Shown here one piece after another: positions 12,841 to 23,316 of a stretch of 64,000 nt of DNA (positions within the stretch are counted from its first letter, which is position 1; every line of letters begins with the position of its first letter). The notes beneath the pieces are model-generated. The model was not told where the DNA came from and searched no databases. It saw only the letters and a list, made by a program, of their open reading frames with translations. This DNA is from Epiperipatus broadwayi. Lineage: Eukaryota; Onychophora; Udeonychophora; Euonychophora; Peripatidae. The stretch lies in NCBI GenBank assembly GCA_028023455.1, contig JAQFVV010012672.1:746001-810000 (forward strand), read 5' to 3'. The position numbers and the translations under genes are program-made.

Positions 12841-14339
12841 GAAAAAAACTAACATCATATAATAGTATTAGTTAGTAGAATATTTTATTACAAATCTAAG
12901 AAATCAGATCTTTTTAGATCAAATCGATCATTTAGATCCAGCCCGGAATCGTTATATGTATTGTGACAGTCAGATGATGTATGTTGGCTTAACCCAGTTC
13001 GAATACTAGGCGAAGGTACCTCGGGGCCACTCATACGCGAGATATTAAATCAAGAATACTATGACCTCTGCCCATTCGCCTATTCTCGAGGCCTGATCAC
13101 GAACAAACAACACCATCTGAGCCACGCATAAATTATTTTTCAACCGGCGACGGCTTAGCATCAGCGGAAAGAAACATGGACAGGAAACTTACGGAACTAA
13201 ATAGTTAAATGTGCAAAAGTACTAAGAAATATGTGTTTTGCGTGCCTGGATCATTAGAAAAGTAAAATAAAGCATTATAATAAAATTAGGAAACTCAAGC
13301 TTTTGATAGTTAAATAATATGTTTAATTAATGGCTTTAAAATATGAATAATGATTTAATGGCCTCCGCTATTCCTCTAAATTAATGAAACAAACTAATTA
13401 GACAATAAAAACGGATTAATAGGTTTGCGGTCTAAATCTTTTCCCAATTTTAATAAAATTGTCAACTCGATCTTCTCGATAAAGTACGATAAAAAAAAGA
13501 ATCTTTCGCAAAGCATTTCTAATTGCTTTGCGCTACAAACAGTGTTTAAAAATTATTTAAAACGTATATAGTTAAATCAGATATACGTAAAGCTCATGGC
13601 GGACAAAAGAGGCGTTATCATAGAGATCAAGTTGGCACACAAAAGAAACTGACTCGTATTTAATTAACAAACATAAATAAAACTGGAAAGAGATTTTAAA
13701 TGAACAAAAATTAACTATTAAACTTAACCGCAATGGAATATTAAATATTTACACAGGTTAGTAAGGAAGAATAGCGAAGGGAAAAAAAGGTTAAATATAG
13801 ATAGATGATCACACAATATATATAATTAAGACTAGTCTAATAAAAATGGTTACGTAACAAATACATATAATTCAATGAAGCAATTAAAAAAATATGAACA
13901 AAAGGTAGCATAAGAAATAGTTCAATAGAGGAGATACGATTACCGTCCTTTTTTTCCTTGGTCATGTTCCCTCCGGCGTTCGTGGCTTGATCTGACCGTC
14001 GATTAGGGATTTGTCCGGACAATGAAAATATGTAGTATGGTTTCACGAAAAGTTCTCCAGACACGGCACAGAGTTCAGATGACTATTGAGTGGATACTAT
14101 GGCATTTTGGATGGTATTCAGGAACCTCGGCGATAGGCAAAGCTATTTATTTGCCTAGCCGAGCATATTCATTTCCTTCAAAATACTATGGCTTTTAACT
14201 GGAGCATGTTCAAACTTCTCCATTATTTGAAAACGACAGCTGTATAACTTTTTGAGCACAAGCTAAATGTGAAGCAAATCGGAGAGAGTTCTCCAAAAAG
14301 AAATATGAATGCACTCTCAAGGAAACTTGGAATAACCAG

Positions 14340-14525
14340 CAAGAAAACTCTGAATGAATCCTTCAAAAGCAAAATCTGAATCAACGGAATCCTTCGAAAG
14401 GAAAATCTGAATAATCTGAATCCTTCAAAGGGAAAATCTGAATACTGAATCCTTCCAAAGGAAAAATCTGAATAATCTGACTCCTTCAAAAAGAAAAATC
14501 TGAATCCTTCAAAAAGAAAAATCTG
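14340..14525. repeat. Short tandem array inside the left LTR
   Basis: Roughly 30-bp units of the form GAATCCTTCAAAAGGAAAAT followed by CTGAATAAT recur six to seven times. The right LTR holds the same array at about 20272-20450 with a small indel. Arrays like this in LTRs often lie in the U3 enhancer area, and here they sit just downstream of the TATA box in the minus orientation. Confidence 0.8.
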
Positions 14526-14551
14526 AATAATCTAGTCTTTTGTTCTCACTT

Positions 14552-14560
14552 CTATTTATA
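14552..14560 (-). promoter_or_regulatory. LTR TATA box (left)
   Basis: The minus strand reads GGGTATAAATAGAAG, a strong TATA box about 600 bp into the LTR in the minus direction. It supports minus-strand transcription. Confidence 0.55.
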
Positions 14561-15154
14561 CCCTCTCTGTCAGCTACCTTCTATTGTTTGTATGATCTGA
14601 GATCTTGATAAGCCTCCCCATGCTCCTTTGTTTCAAAATAACATTTTCTAAAAATAACTTTTACTTTTTTACTCTAGATTTCTTTCTTTAAAGTTTGAAT
14701 TCTATTAATTAAAAAGAAAGAAAGAGAAGGCCATCTTTAATTAGACTTGAATGGCTCACTAATCAAAACTATACATTCTTTTAGAAAATGTTGGCGGGCT
14801 TATCTCAAAATCAAATCATACTAAATATTTTAACAAAATTTTAACAACAATATATTATTATTTTTTTATAGTAGAATAAGCATTTTATTTCAGCAGAATT
14901 TTGCATTAACTCATATATATACGCTAGATGTATATATATGTTTGACTAATAAGTTAAGCAATTTTTATTAATAGAATGAAATTTATTTAAAACAAAATAT
15001 TTAAATGTAATACACATTTGATAAGCATAATTATTTTTAACTCTAATGCAAAACCCTGCTGATATTGAACTATAAACTTAATTCAGGTCTACAATACTAA
15101 TTAAGTTTATAGGAAGATGTGAAGCATGGATCGGGCTTCAGATCCATTGCTTCA

Positions 15155-15396
15155 TTTCCCAATAGTTAGTGAGCAAAAAAAAAATGTTAAAAAAAAATGC
15201 TGTTGCTTCAGGTCAGAGGTAAGAATTTGTGCCAGGTGAGTTCAAACCTACTCTGTATTTGCTGTAATATTTAATTTGTTACTACCTACGGTGTTTTCTT
15301 TACTTTATTATATCTCACGGTTTATCCATAATTCAATCTTCTGTGTCTTAAATCGGGTCTGTGTTGTATTTAGTCTAACATGGTATGTACCTATTT
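15155..15396. other. 3' untranslated internal segment of LTR element
   Basis: Noncoding sequence between the ORF stop and the left LTR. It has two A-runs near 15175-15197, and a TGCTTCA word near 15203 repeats the LTR end. No clear polypurine tract is seen on the minus strand (only TGGGAAA). Confidence 0.4.
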
Positions 15397-16224
15397 TTAA
15401 TTTGCATATTTTCCGGGGTCTGGTGGTACATAAGGTTTTATGTTTGTAGCATTATACTGTCTTTGTAGGCTGAGATTATTTTTCCAAAACAAAACACTTA
15501 TTCCACACTTCTTTTTTAATGTGTGAGGGCCTTTATATATTGGGAAGAACTTTTTAACTTTCCTCCACACTTTACTACTTGGCCTAAGGTCTCTTAGCCA
15601 TGCTTGCTTTCCTTTCCTGCATTTATATTGCCGGTTTCGATTCTTGCGATGCCGAGCTGTACGTCTTAATTTTTCCTTTGCCTTCTTTTCTTGCTCAGTC
15701 ATGTTCTGGACTTGGAAACAGATTTTCAAGCTATCAAGGTGGTGTCTAGAGTTCCCAACCGGTTCTTCTCTAAAACATTTTATGTTGCTAATCTTTGCCA
15801 CAGTAAAGATTTCACTGTCCTGTTGCACCTGGAGTTGGTTCAACAGCTGTTGATCATTTGTTTTTTTACTCTCCTCATTCATTTGTCCAGAGAAATCCGA
15901 CTGGTGAGTGGCTTCACCTGATTCATAATCACTCGACGATTTCATATCAGTGTCATCTTGATTTTGGGTATCATCTTCTGGTGATGCTTCTGTTACAATA
16001 CTCCGTTCTTGATGGAGTTCCATATGTGCCTCCAAACGGTTCAATCTTTGCGATGTGATATTCATAAATTCTTGCAACATTCTCATCATCATTTCATTTT
16101 CATCTCTCATTTCTTTGACGAGATCTTCCAAATTGTATTTTTGGTCACTGCACGTTGCCGTATTTGGAAGGTTGAGCACTACCTCCTCATCGCTGTCATG
16201 TTCGTCTTTCTTCTGTTGGTCCAT
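15397..16224 (-). CDS. Gag-like N-terminus joined to integrase C-terminal (GPY/F-like) tail
   Basis: An open 275-codon frame and the only one of size in the LTR element. Residues 1-20 are very acidic. Residues 30-75 (LEDLVKEMRDENEMMMRM onward) look like a coiled coil. Residues 75-140 are acidic and low in complexity. Residues 175-215 are basic (REEP...CFQVQNMTEQEKKAKEKL). The last 60 residues read KKFFPIYKGPHTLKKKCG and NATNIKPYVPP, which fits the GPY/F module at the end of Ty3-type integrases. What is seen is a continuous frame with no pol core. I infer that a deletion joined the start of gag to the end of integrase. The short join may instead be an unfamiliar small accessory protein. Codon use is richer in GC than the surroundings, consistent with a recently functional gene. 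Confidence 0.6.
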   Translation of the reverse strand: MDQQKKDEHDSDEEVVLNLPNTATCSDQKYNLEDLVKEMRDENEMMMRMLQEFMNITSQRLNRLEAHMELHQERSIVTEASPEDDTQNQDDTDMKSSSDYESGEATHQSDFSGQMNEESKKTNDQQLLNQLQVQQDSEIFTVAKISNIKCFREEPVGNSRHHLDSLKICFQVQNMTEQEKKAKEKLRRTARHRKNRNRQYKCRKGKQAWLRDLRPSSKVWRKVKKFFPIYKGPHTLKKKCGISVLFWKNNLSLQRQYNATNIKPYVPPDPGKYAN

Positions 16225-17114
16225 TTTTTTTATTGGCTATTTTGCTACACAAAAATCACAATTTATTTCTAAAACGTATTTTAATAACAATCTATATAAG
16301 TATATTGTATTACGTGTATCTAGGAGCTATATCCTGTATGTGAAGAAAAATTTTAGTTCTTTAAAAAATAAGTCAGTATTCTAAATTCTTTATTTATGTT
16401 TTCAGAAATTAACTTTGCCTACCTCACGAGGTCCTATCTTAACCCTATGCCTATATGTATCTGTTTGTACATGAAAATATATATATATAAAATCCTGCCG
16501 TGTCTGTCTTTAATATTTATACTACATATTATTCTCCTCACTTTATTTATTGTTATATTTCATTAAAATATCACTGCTATTTTGTCCCAATATAATTAAA
16601 ATAACACACTTCCAGTTTGACCTGGCTTTCTCTGACACCTGAAACAACTAAAAAATGCATTTACATTAATACAAGTATATATATATATAAAGAAATATGT
16701 GAGCAAAATATACATAAGTCATGTTTAAAAATTATTTTGGCTCACTAAGCATACATTGTTATTTTGATCATCTACTATAGTTTGCAAAAGTACTAAGAAA
16801 TATACGGAGAAAAAAAAAATCTACTATAGTTTGGTTTATTTGATATCCGATATGAGAGATTGCACTTGCCGACAAATTTATTTGAGAAGGGCGCCAGTCG
16901 ACAAGACAATGGCCATATCAAATATACATATTAATGGATAATGATCCAAGCACACATTGATAAGGTTTATAAAGTTTAATGCGATTACAATTTATTTTGA
17001 TTTTCACTTTACTTTCAAAAAAATCTCTGCATGAATAAGTAAATGGTATTTTAAATGACAATATTAAGTAAGTCTAAGACGTATAACAACTAAGTAAGGT
17101 AACATGTCTGACCT

Positions 17115-17135
17115 GGGTTCGAAACCACGCTACCA
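17115..17135 (-). other. tRNA primer-binding-site-like motif 1
   Basis: The minus strand reads TGGTAGCGTGGTTTCGAACC, exactly the form of a primer-binding site: TGG complementary to the tRNA CCA end, then an acceptor stem and the T-arm word GGTTCGAAACC. It lies about 1.74 kb from the 5' LTR edge rather than next to it. Confidence 0.5.
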
Positions 17136-17262
17136 TTTTGGTCAAGACAGAAAAAAAATTTAACCAGCCTAAAGTACGATTAACAAAACAAAATATTAAT
17201 ACAAAAAACAATTAAAATAAAAGTAAAATCCCATGATAACCGCTACTCCGAATTATGAACCT

Positions 17263-17282
17263 GGGATCGAAACCAACTACCA
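17263..17282 (-). other. tRNA primer-binding-site-like motif 2
   Basis: The minus strand reads TGGTAGTTGGTTTCGATCCC, again TGG plus a T-arm-like word. It is preceded by the same ACCAAAA as motif 1, 148 bp away. The pair looks like a tandem duplication of a primer site and its surroundings. Confidence 0.5.
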
Positions 17283-17676
17283 TTTTGGTCACACCCGAAA
17301 TAGATTAACAATTATCAAGCAATTTTACAGAATCATGCATTGAGATCAAAAACTGTTTCAAAAAACATTTATATAAAAACAGGTTTTACCGAACTATAAC
17401 GAAGTGTATACCATATACACCCATATATATGAATATGTACATCATTAAATAAGCATATATATGACTACATATAAATATACAAACAGATATACCTATACAA
17501 ATATTTCTTTTATTATCATGTACATGAATTTATTAGAAAGATGTCAAATTGCCAACCGCATACTCCTATTATTTCAGGCTAGTAAACGCTGGTCGCAACT
17601 ATGACAGGGAAACAATGATTGCAGACGTAGACCTATTATTTCAGGCTACTCAGCAATTCTAAACTCTAAAGTGTAA

Positions 17677-17781
17677 GGGGTCTTCACCTAAACGGTTACT
17701 AAAAGAATCTTCATAAACGATCACTAAAAAACAAGGGCTTCACCTAACGGTTACTTTAAAGGGGCTTCACCTAACGGTTAC
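17677..17781. repeat. Short tandem array CTTCACCTAACGGTTACT
   Basis: Three near-identical units (17681, 17738, 17764) plus a decayed one (17709, CTTCATAAACGATCACT), spaced about 26-29 bp. A larger echo TATTATTTCAGGCTA occurs at 17567 and 17627. It lies in the leader of the LTR element. Confidence 0.75.
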
Positions 17782-18874
17782 TCAATAAATGATTCACTAG
17801 CATAATCCGAATTGAGAGAAGAAAAAAAAATCTTAACTAAAGGTGGCTGACATATATGTTATGCAAAAATACTTTAATTTATATATTTATTAACGAACAT
17901 ACGCATTTACTTTTCATAAAGATAAAATTAAGTTTGCTAGTATTGAAACAAAACTTAATTTATATATGTTTGCGAGGAAACGTAATTTCAAAATGTTTGA
18001 AAAGGAAAAAAAAAATTTACATGATTACAATTATTCAATATAAAGAAACGAAACGCAGAGAAAGTGAAAAAAATATTTGCTAACACCATACGTTGACACG
18101 TGTTGATCTTCAAAAAAAAATTTCAATTAACGGAAAAAAAAAATGTTATCTAAGATCTTCACAAAAATTTATACAAACGGAGAAAAAATTCTATTTGTAA
18201 TTTTTACTAAAATATTAACACTATCGTATATATGTTATATTTCGAAAAACATTATTATTTCAAAACTTCTCATGTTTAAGTAGTACTAAAGTAACATAAA
18301 GTACGAAAGCTATTTTAAGGGAGGGCGGGTGGGTATATATTTGACACTTCCGCCTCATCGAACACATTTAACTTTTTAATTAATTAAAAAAAATGACATT
18401 TGGCTCACATTAGGAAACAAACTTGGAAAAATTATACATATATTATTTTTATATAAATATATTCAACTAAAACTAACTTCTCAGGGTACTAATTTTTTTT
18501 TTAAAAAAAATGACATACGTCCCACTACGACCAACTAGAAGCAAAAAATTTTACGTATAACTAACAATTATTTCATGTTATTTAAAAAAACATTATATAT
18601 ATGCGTACAAACCCGGGAAAAAAAATCTACATATATATTATTCATTAATTTAAAACAGAAGAAAGTAAAAAACATTATACACCCATACAAATGTTATACA
18701 GGGCATTGCAGGGTATGTAAATTTCGAATAGACACACGATGGGCGTCCAGAATACGGAGAAAAAAAATTCTTATACGTCTACCTATATTTTCAAATACCC
18801 TATTCCTATTCTTCCCATAAAAAATGAAATTCGGCCCACGTTGGTCGACAGAATACGGAGAAAAAAAAATCTAC

Positions 18875-21067
18875 TGTGACAGTCAGATGATGTATGTTGG
18901 CTTAACCCAGTTCGAATACTAGGCGAAGGTACCTCGGGGCCACTCATACGCGAGATATTAAATCAAGAATACTATGACCTCTGCCCATTCGCCTATTCTC
19001 GAGGCCTGATCACGAACAAACAACACCATCTGAGCCACGCATAAATTATTTTTCAACCGGCGACGGCTTAGCATCAGCGGAAAGAAACATGGACAGGAAA
19101 CTTACGGAACTAAATAGTTAAATGTGCAAAAGTACTAAGAAATATGTGTTTTGCGTGCCTGGATCATTAGAAAAGTAAAATAAAGCATTATAATAAAATT
19201 AGGAAACTCAAGCTTTTGATAGTTAAATAATATGTTTAATTAATGGCTTTAAAATATGAATAATGATTTAATGGCCTCCGCTATTCCTCTAAATTAATGA
19301 AACAAACTAATTAGACAATAAAAACGGATTAATAGGTTTGCGGTCTAAATCTTTTCCCAATTTTAATAAAATTGTCAACTCGATCTTCTCGATAAAGTAC
19401 GATAAAAAAAAGAATCTTTCGCAAAGCATTTCTAATTGCTTTGCGCTACAAACAGTGTTTAAAAATTATTTAAAACGTATATAGTTAAATCAGATATACG
19501 TAAAGCTCATGGCGGACAAAAGAGGCGTTATCATAGAGATCAAGTTGGCACACAAAAGAAACTGACTCGTATTTAATTAACAAACATAAATAAAACTGGA
19601 AAGAGATTTTAAATGAACAAAAATTAACTATTAAACTTAACCGCAATGGAATATTAAATATTTACACAGGTTAGTAAGGAAGAATAACGAAGGAAAAAAA
19701 AGGTTAAATATAGATAGATGATCACACAATATATATAATTAAGACTAGTCTAATAAAAATGGTTACGTAACAAATACATATAATTCAATGAAGCAATTAA
19801 AAAATATGAACAAAAGGTAGCATAAGAAATAGTTCAATAGAGAAGATATGATTACCGTCCTTTTTTTTCCTTGGTCATGTTCCCTCCGGCGTTCGTGGCT
19901 TGATCTGACCGTCGATTAGGGATTTGTCCGGACAATGAAAATATGTAGTATGGTTTCACGAAAAGTTCTCCAGACACGGCACAGAGTTCAGATGACTATT
20001 GAGTGGATACTATGGCATTTTGGATGGTATTCAGGAACCTCGGCGATAGGCAAAGCTATTTATTTGCCTAGCCGAGCATATTCATTTCCTTCAAAATACT
20101 ATGGCTTTTAACTGGAGCATGTTCAAACTTCTCCATTATTTGAAAATGACAGCTGTATAACTTTTTTGAGCACAAGCTAAATGTGAAGCAAATCGGAGAG
20201 AGTTCTCCAAAAAGAAATATGAATGCACTCTCAAGGAAACTTGGAATAACCAGCAAGAAAACTCTGAATGAATCCTTCAAAAGCAAAATCTGAATCAACG
20301 GAATCCTTCGAAAGGAAAATCTGAATAAATGAATCCTTCAAAGGGAAAATCTGAATACTGAATCCTTCCAAAGGAAAAATCTGAATAATCTGACTCCTTC
20401 AAAAAGAAAAATCTGAATCCTTCAAAAAGAAAAATCTGAATAATCTAGTCTTTTGTTCTCACTTCTATTTATACCCTCTCTGTCAGCTACCTTCTATTGT
20501 TTGTATGATCTGAGATCTTGATAAGCCTCCCCATGCTCCTTTGTTTCAAAATAACATTTTCTAAAAATAACTTTTACTTTTTTACTCTAGATTTCTTTCT
20601 TTAAAGTTTGAATTCTATTAATTAAAAAGAAAGAAAGAGAAGGCCATCTTTAATTAGACTTGAATGGCTCACTAATCAAAACTATACATTCTTTTAGAAA
20701 ATGTTGGCGGGCTTATCTCAAAATCAAATCATACTAAATATTTTAACAAAATTTTAACAACAATATATTATTATTTTTTTATAGTAGAATAAGCATTTTA
20801 TTTCAGCAGAATTTTGCATTAACTCATATATATACGCTAGATGTATATATATGTTTGACTAATAGGTTAAGCAATTTTTATTAATAGAATGAAATTTATT
20901 TAAAACAAAATATTTAAATGTAATACACATTTGATAAGCATAATTATTTTTAACTCTAATGCAAAACCCTGCTGATATTGAACTATAAACTTAATTCAGG
21001 TCTACAATACTAATTAAGTTTATAGGAAGATGTGAAGCATGGATCGGGCTTCAGATCCATTGCTTCA
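18875..21067 (-). repeat. LTR, right copy (5' LTR if transcribed on minus)
   Basis: Same length (2193 bp) and same TG...CA ends as the left copy. Differences I noticed include point changes near 19687, 19845, 20147 and 20864, and one- to three-base length changes in A/T runs and in the 30-bp array. Near identity implies recent insertion. Confidence 0.88.
20465..20473 (-). promoter_or_regulatory. LTR TATA box (right)
   Basis: Same GGGTATAAATAGAAG on the minus strand as in the left LTR. In this copy it would drive the genomic transcript of the element. Confidence 0.55.
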
Positions 21068-21130
21068 GTATATGTTTTTGATTAGCATCAACCCCATTCT
21101 GTGGCGAACACCAAGGATGAGAAAATAACC

Positions 21131-21445
21131 GAAAATAGTGTATTTTGGAAATATTATTTGTGAATTGGGACTTTTATCTAAATTGGTTTATATTATTTAT
21201 TTTATAAGAAAAACTCAACATTTGGTCATGTTTGAAGATAAACTCCAATTAAAGAGTTAAAAGTGATTTGTAGATTGTTTTGTTAATTGTTTTAAGAAAT
21301 AAAAGTATGAAAAAAATATTGTACTATTTTAAACCTATTTTATTTAGTTAAGAAAATAATATATATTTTGAAAATATTTGTAAATTGTCATTTTTTTTAA
21401 AATTGGTTTATATTGTTTAATTGTTTTATAAGAAAAACTCGACAA
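21131..21445 (+). repeat. Remainder of split tandem unit plus a second intact unit
   Basis: 21131-21222 completes the unit begun at 11205, and 21223-21445 is the next unit. Both end with AATTGGTTTATATT and TTTTATAAGAAAAACTC. The intact unit carries AAGAAAATAATATATATTTTG where the other unit is interrupted, so it acts as an empty-site reference. Confidence 0.8.
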
Positions 21446-22766
21446 TGCTATCTTATAGTAAAATATATATATATTGGAAAATGCAGATATCATTAATCAG
21501 ATAGACTGAAGACTATAATTTTTAGTATCAGACTTAGAGAAATAAAACCTACTAGCATGGAGTCAACCATAAGTTAATATGCATCTTTTTTTTGCATTAA
21601 TGTAACTCATCTATGTGATTTAAGATTAAAAGAGAACCTAAAATGAAAAACTGAAATTACACTATTCAAAGTAATGACTCATACACTTGTAACTAATGAA
21701 AGTAAAATTTGTTTATGCTAAAAGAAAACTTGTCTCTGGTGGAAGATAATTTTACTTAGGATATATGCATTTTGAAAGAAACCTATTTTAATTGTAAGAA
21801 TGAATTATTATGGTAATTAAGTAGAAAATCTACCTGTATTTTTTTTAAAAATATATTTCTTTGATTTTATGTTAAATCATATCTTAGCTGATATTTTTAA
21901 TTTTGAAAAGATATTTGATTATTATTTGACATATATCTAAACTAGAATGTGTCCATGCAATCTAGAGTTATACATTGATAAATCAAAATTTACTTTAGTG
22001 CAAAGCACTGATTTATTTATGTCATCTGATGCATACATATAAATAGTGAATTTCACACATATATTAGAGCTAGATAAAGATGATGATATTTATACTATTT
22101 AAAATAAAATAGGAAGGTGTTTATGATTAATAATAAAATGGAAAAGTTTTAATATATAAAAGAGATTCCAATATTTCATATTGATCTTGGAGTTAAAATT
22201 ATTTCCTATCTGTTAATTATATGTACTATATCAAAATAGTTATCAGTTGTTGCCTATCTCTTGATCATTATTAAATTTGAATCTTGAATTATATTTGAGA
22301 TATATGTTAATAAAATCAATAATGAGTAAGTTGTGCTATTATCTAATTAATTCTAATAGCAAAAAGAGAACCTTGAATGATAGTGAAGTACTTTAACCCC
22401 AAAACATTTAGCATTAATTATGGACATAAATGATTTGAGCAGGCTGCTTATTTCTTTTTTTCTTATTCCATATTTAATGCAATTACACACTCCTCATTCA
22501 GGAGAACAAGGCACATATTTGCCATCTTTACCTCCACATTAGTTGTAAATTTTCATTACAATGTAGTAATTCTTCTATAGATCTACAAATAATTCAAAAA
22601 TAGAAAAGGTAAAGCAACAAAAAAAGTTATTAATTTTTTGATTGCTATCTTCTCTAAAGCTTTATTATTATTTTTTTACTGAACCAAACATAATTATATA
22701 TATATATATTACATAATTTAAATTATAGCAAAAACATATTCTTATTTAATCTTTTTTTTTTTTTAG
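21446..22766 (+). other. Intronic or upstream AT-rich DNA ending in a splice acceptor
   Basis: No repeat or gene was recognised. The 3' end is a polypyrimidine run (22751-22764) followed by AG, the acceptor of the first recognisable dehydrogenase exon. Confidence 0.6.
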
Positions 22767-22968
22767 TTGTATGTGTTACGGGAGTATCTGGCTTTATAGC
22801 CTCTCATATTGTACAGCAATTACTTCAAGATGGTTACAGGGTTAGGGGCACAGTACGAAGTTTGGAAAATGAGCAGAAAACTAAGCATCTTCAACAATTG
22901 TGTCCAGAAGCTAAGCATTCTGTAGAATTAGTAGAGGCTGACTTGACAAAACCAGAAACTTTGGAAAA
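22767..22968 (+). CDS. Extended SDR (dihydroflavonol/cinnamoyl-CoA reductase-like), exon with NAD(P) motif
   Basis: First recognisable exon of an NAD(P)-dependent extended short-chain dehydrogenase. The frame opens with VCVTGVSGFIASHIVQQLL, a variant of the TGxxGFIGSH dinucleotide-binding loop that starts the Rossmann fold. A basic GTVR follows, typical of reductases that use NADPH, and then VEADLTKPETL, the motif that ends strand beta-3 with the adenine-contacting aspartate. The enzyme family reduces carbonyls on small substrates. In animals the substrate is usually unknown. The exon is flanked by a polypyrimidine tract with AG, and by GTAAGT. It begins with two bases of a split codon, so a short upstream exon with the start codon must exist and was not found. 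It is intact and under evident coding constraint in a sea of repeats. Confidence 0.9.
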
Positions 22969-23189
22969 GTAAGTCAGTAATTGATTAGCTATATGATAAT
23001 ATTAATTATAATTATATAAAAGATTATATAAATGAACATGAAGAAGTAAAGTATTTACAAATACAACAATATGAAAAATTAAATTTGACAATCATACAAT
23101 TGATTGTAAATTGTTCTATTAATTAATATAAATAAATGGAAAATGTCATGACATGTAGTATATCTGCCTTTGATACCCATGATGTAGAG
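22969..23189 (+). other. Start of intron 1 (donor GTAAGT)
   Basis: AT-rich intron sequence from the donor to the hAT insertion. Intron 1 runs to 34639, about 11.7 kb, and contains the hAT element, the piggyBac relics and TIR copy C. Confidence 0.8.
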
Positions 23190-23316
23190 CAGGCATGTCC
23201 AAGACTGTGACCGCGGTCTACTGGTAGCCCGCAAGGGTACTGAAAGTAAACCGCGCTGTTGTGAACACTGACAAATTATAGTGATAAATTCGGAGCTGAC
23301 TTGAATATAATAAAAA

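Larger units (their letters stand above)
12962..15154 (-). repeat. LTR, left copy (3' LTR if transcribed on minus)
   Basis: 2193 bp. On the + strand it begins TGTGACAGTCAGATGATG and ends CCATTGCTTCA, so both strands have TG...CA ends. It carries a 30-bp-type tandem array at 14340-14525 and a TATA box at 14552-14560. The 75-88 codon frames inside it derive from those repeats and are not taken as genes. Confidence 0.88.
16225..18874. other. Long noncoding leader of the LTR element
   Basis: About 2.65 kb between the 5' LTR and the ORF in the minus direction. It holds repeated ACGGAGAAAAAAAAATCTAC-type words (16797, 18177, 18755, 18855), the two primer-site-like motifs at 17115 and 17263, a CTTCACCTAACGGTTACT array, and repeated AAAATGACATNNGNCNCAC-like blocks. 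There is no credible protein. The 75 and 81 codon frames at 17856 and 18575 are lysine/isoleucine-rich artefacts. Confidence 0.5.
12962..21067 (-). mobile_element. Young LTR retrotransposon, internally degenerate
   Basis: Two direct 2193-bp repeats bound a 3.7-kb internal region. The whole is flanked by GTAT on both sides (12958-12961 and 21068-21071), a 4-bp target duplication. The only ORF (15397-16224) and a TATAAATAG box in each LTR are on the minus strand, so 18875-21067 is the 5' LTR. I noticed only about ten differences between the LTRs, so insertion is recent. There is no protease, reverse transcriptase or RNase H, so it must have been moved by proteins from another copy. No usual primer site or strong polypurine tract abuts the LTRs on this strand. 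The last run before 18875 (GGAGAAAAAAAAATC) would be a polypurine tract only in + orientation. Confidence 0.8.
11356..21130. mobile_element. DNA transposon with 8-bp target duplication, hosting an LTR element
   Basis: The ends are inverted repeats: GGTTGTTTTCTCATCCCTGG at 11356 and its imperfect complement ending at 21130, matching at 25 of 28 positions. They are bracketed by an exact 8-bp direct repeat, GAAAATAG (11348-11355 and 21131-21138). The element's own sequence is 11356-12961 plus 21072-21130, about 1.66 kb, and the rest is a nested LTR retrotransposon. Its own part holds tandem arrays and no transposase, so it is non-autonomous. An 8-bp duplication is used by hAT, P, Merlin and some other superfamilies. 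The termini do not let me choose between them. Confidence 0.78.

Noticed and set aside
14223-14489. 88-codon minus-strand frame in the LTR (Phe/Arg/Ser-rich)
   Set aside because: It is a translation of the 30-bp tandem array. In the other LTR the frame is shortened to 76 codons by small indels, so it is not a conserved gene.
15644-16384. Several plus-strand frames of 66-109 codons opposite the LTR element's ORF
   Set aside because: They are shadows of the 275-codon minus-strand frame and have no family resemblance.
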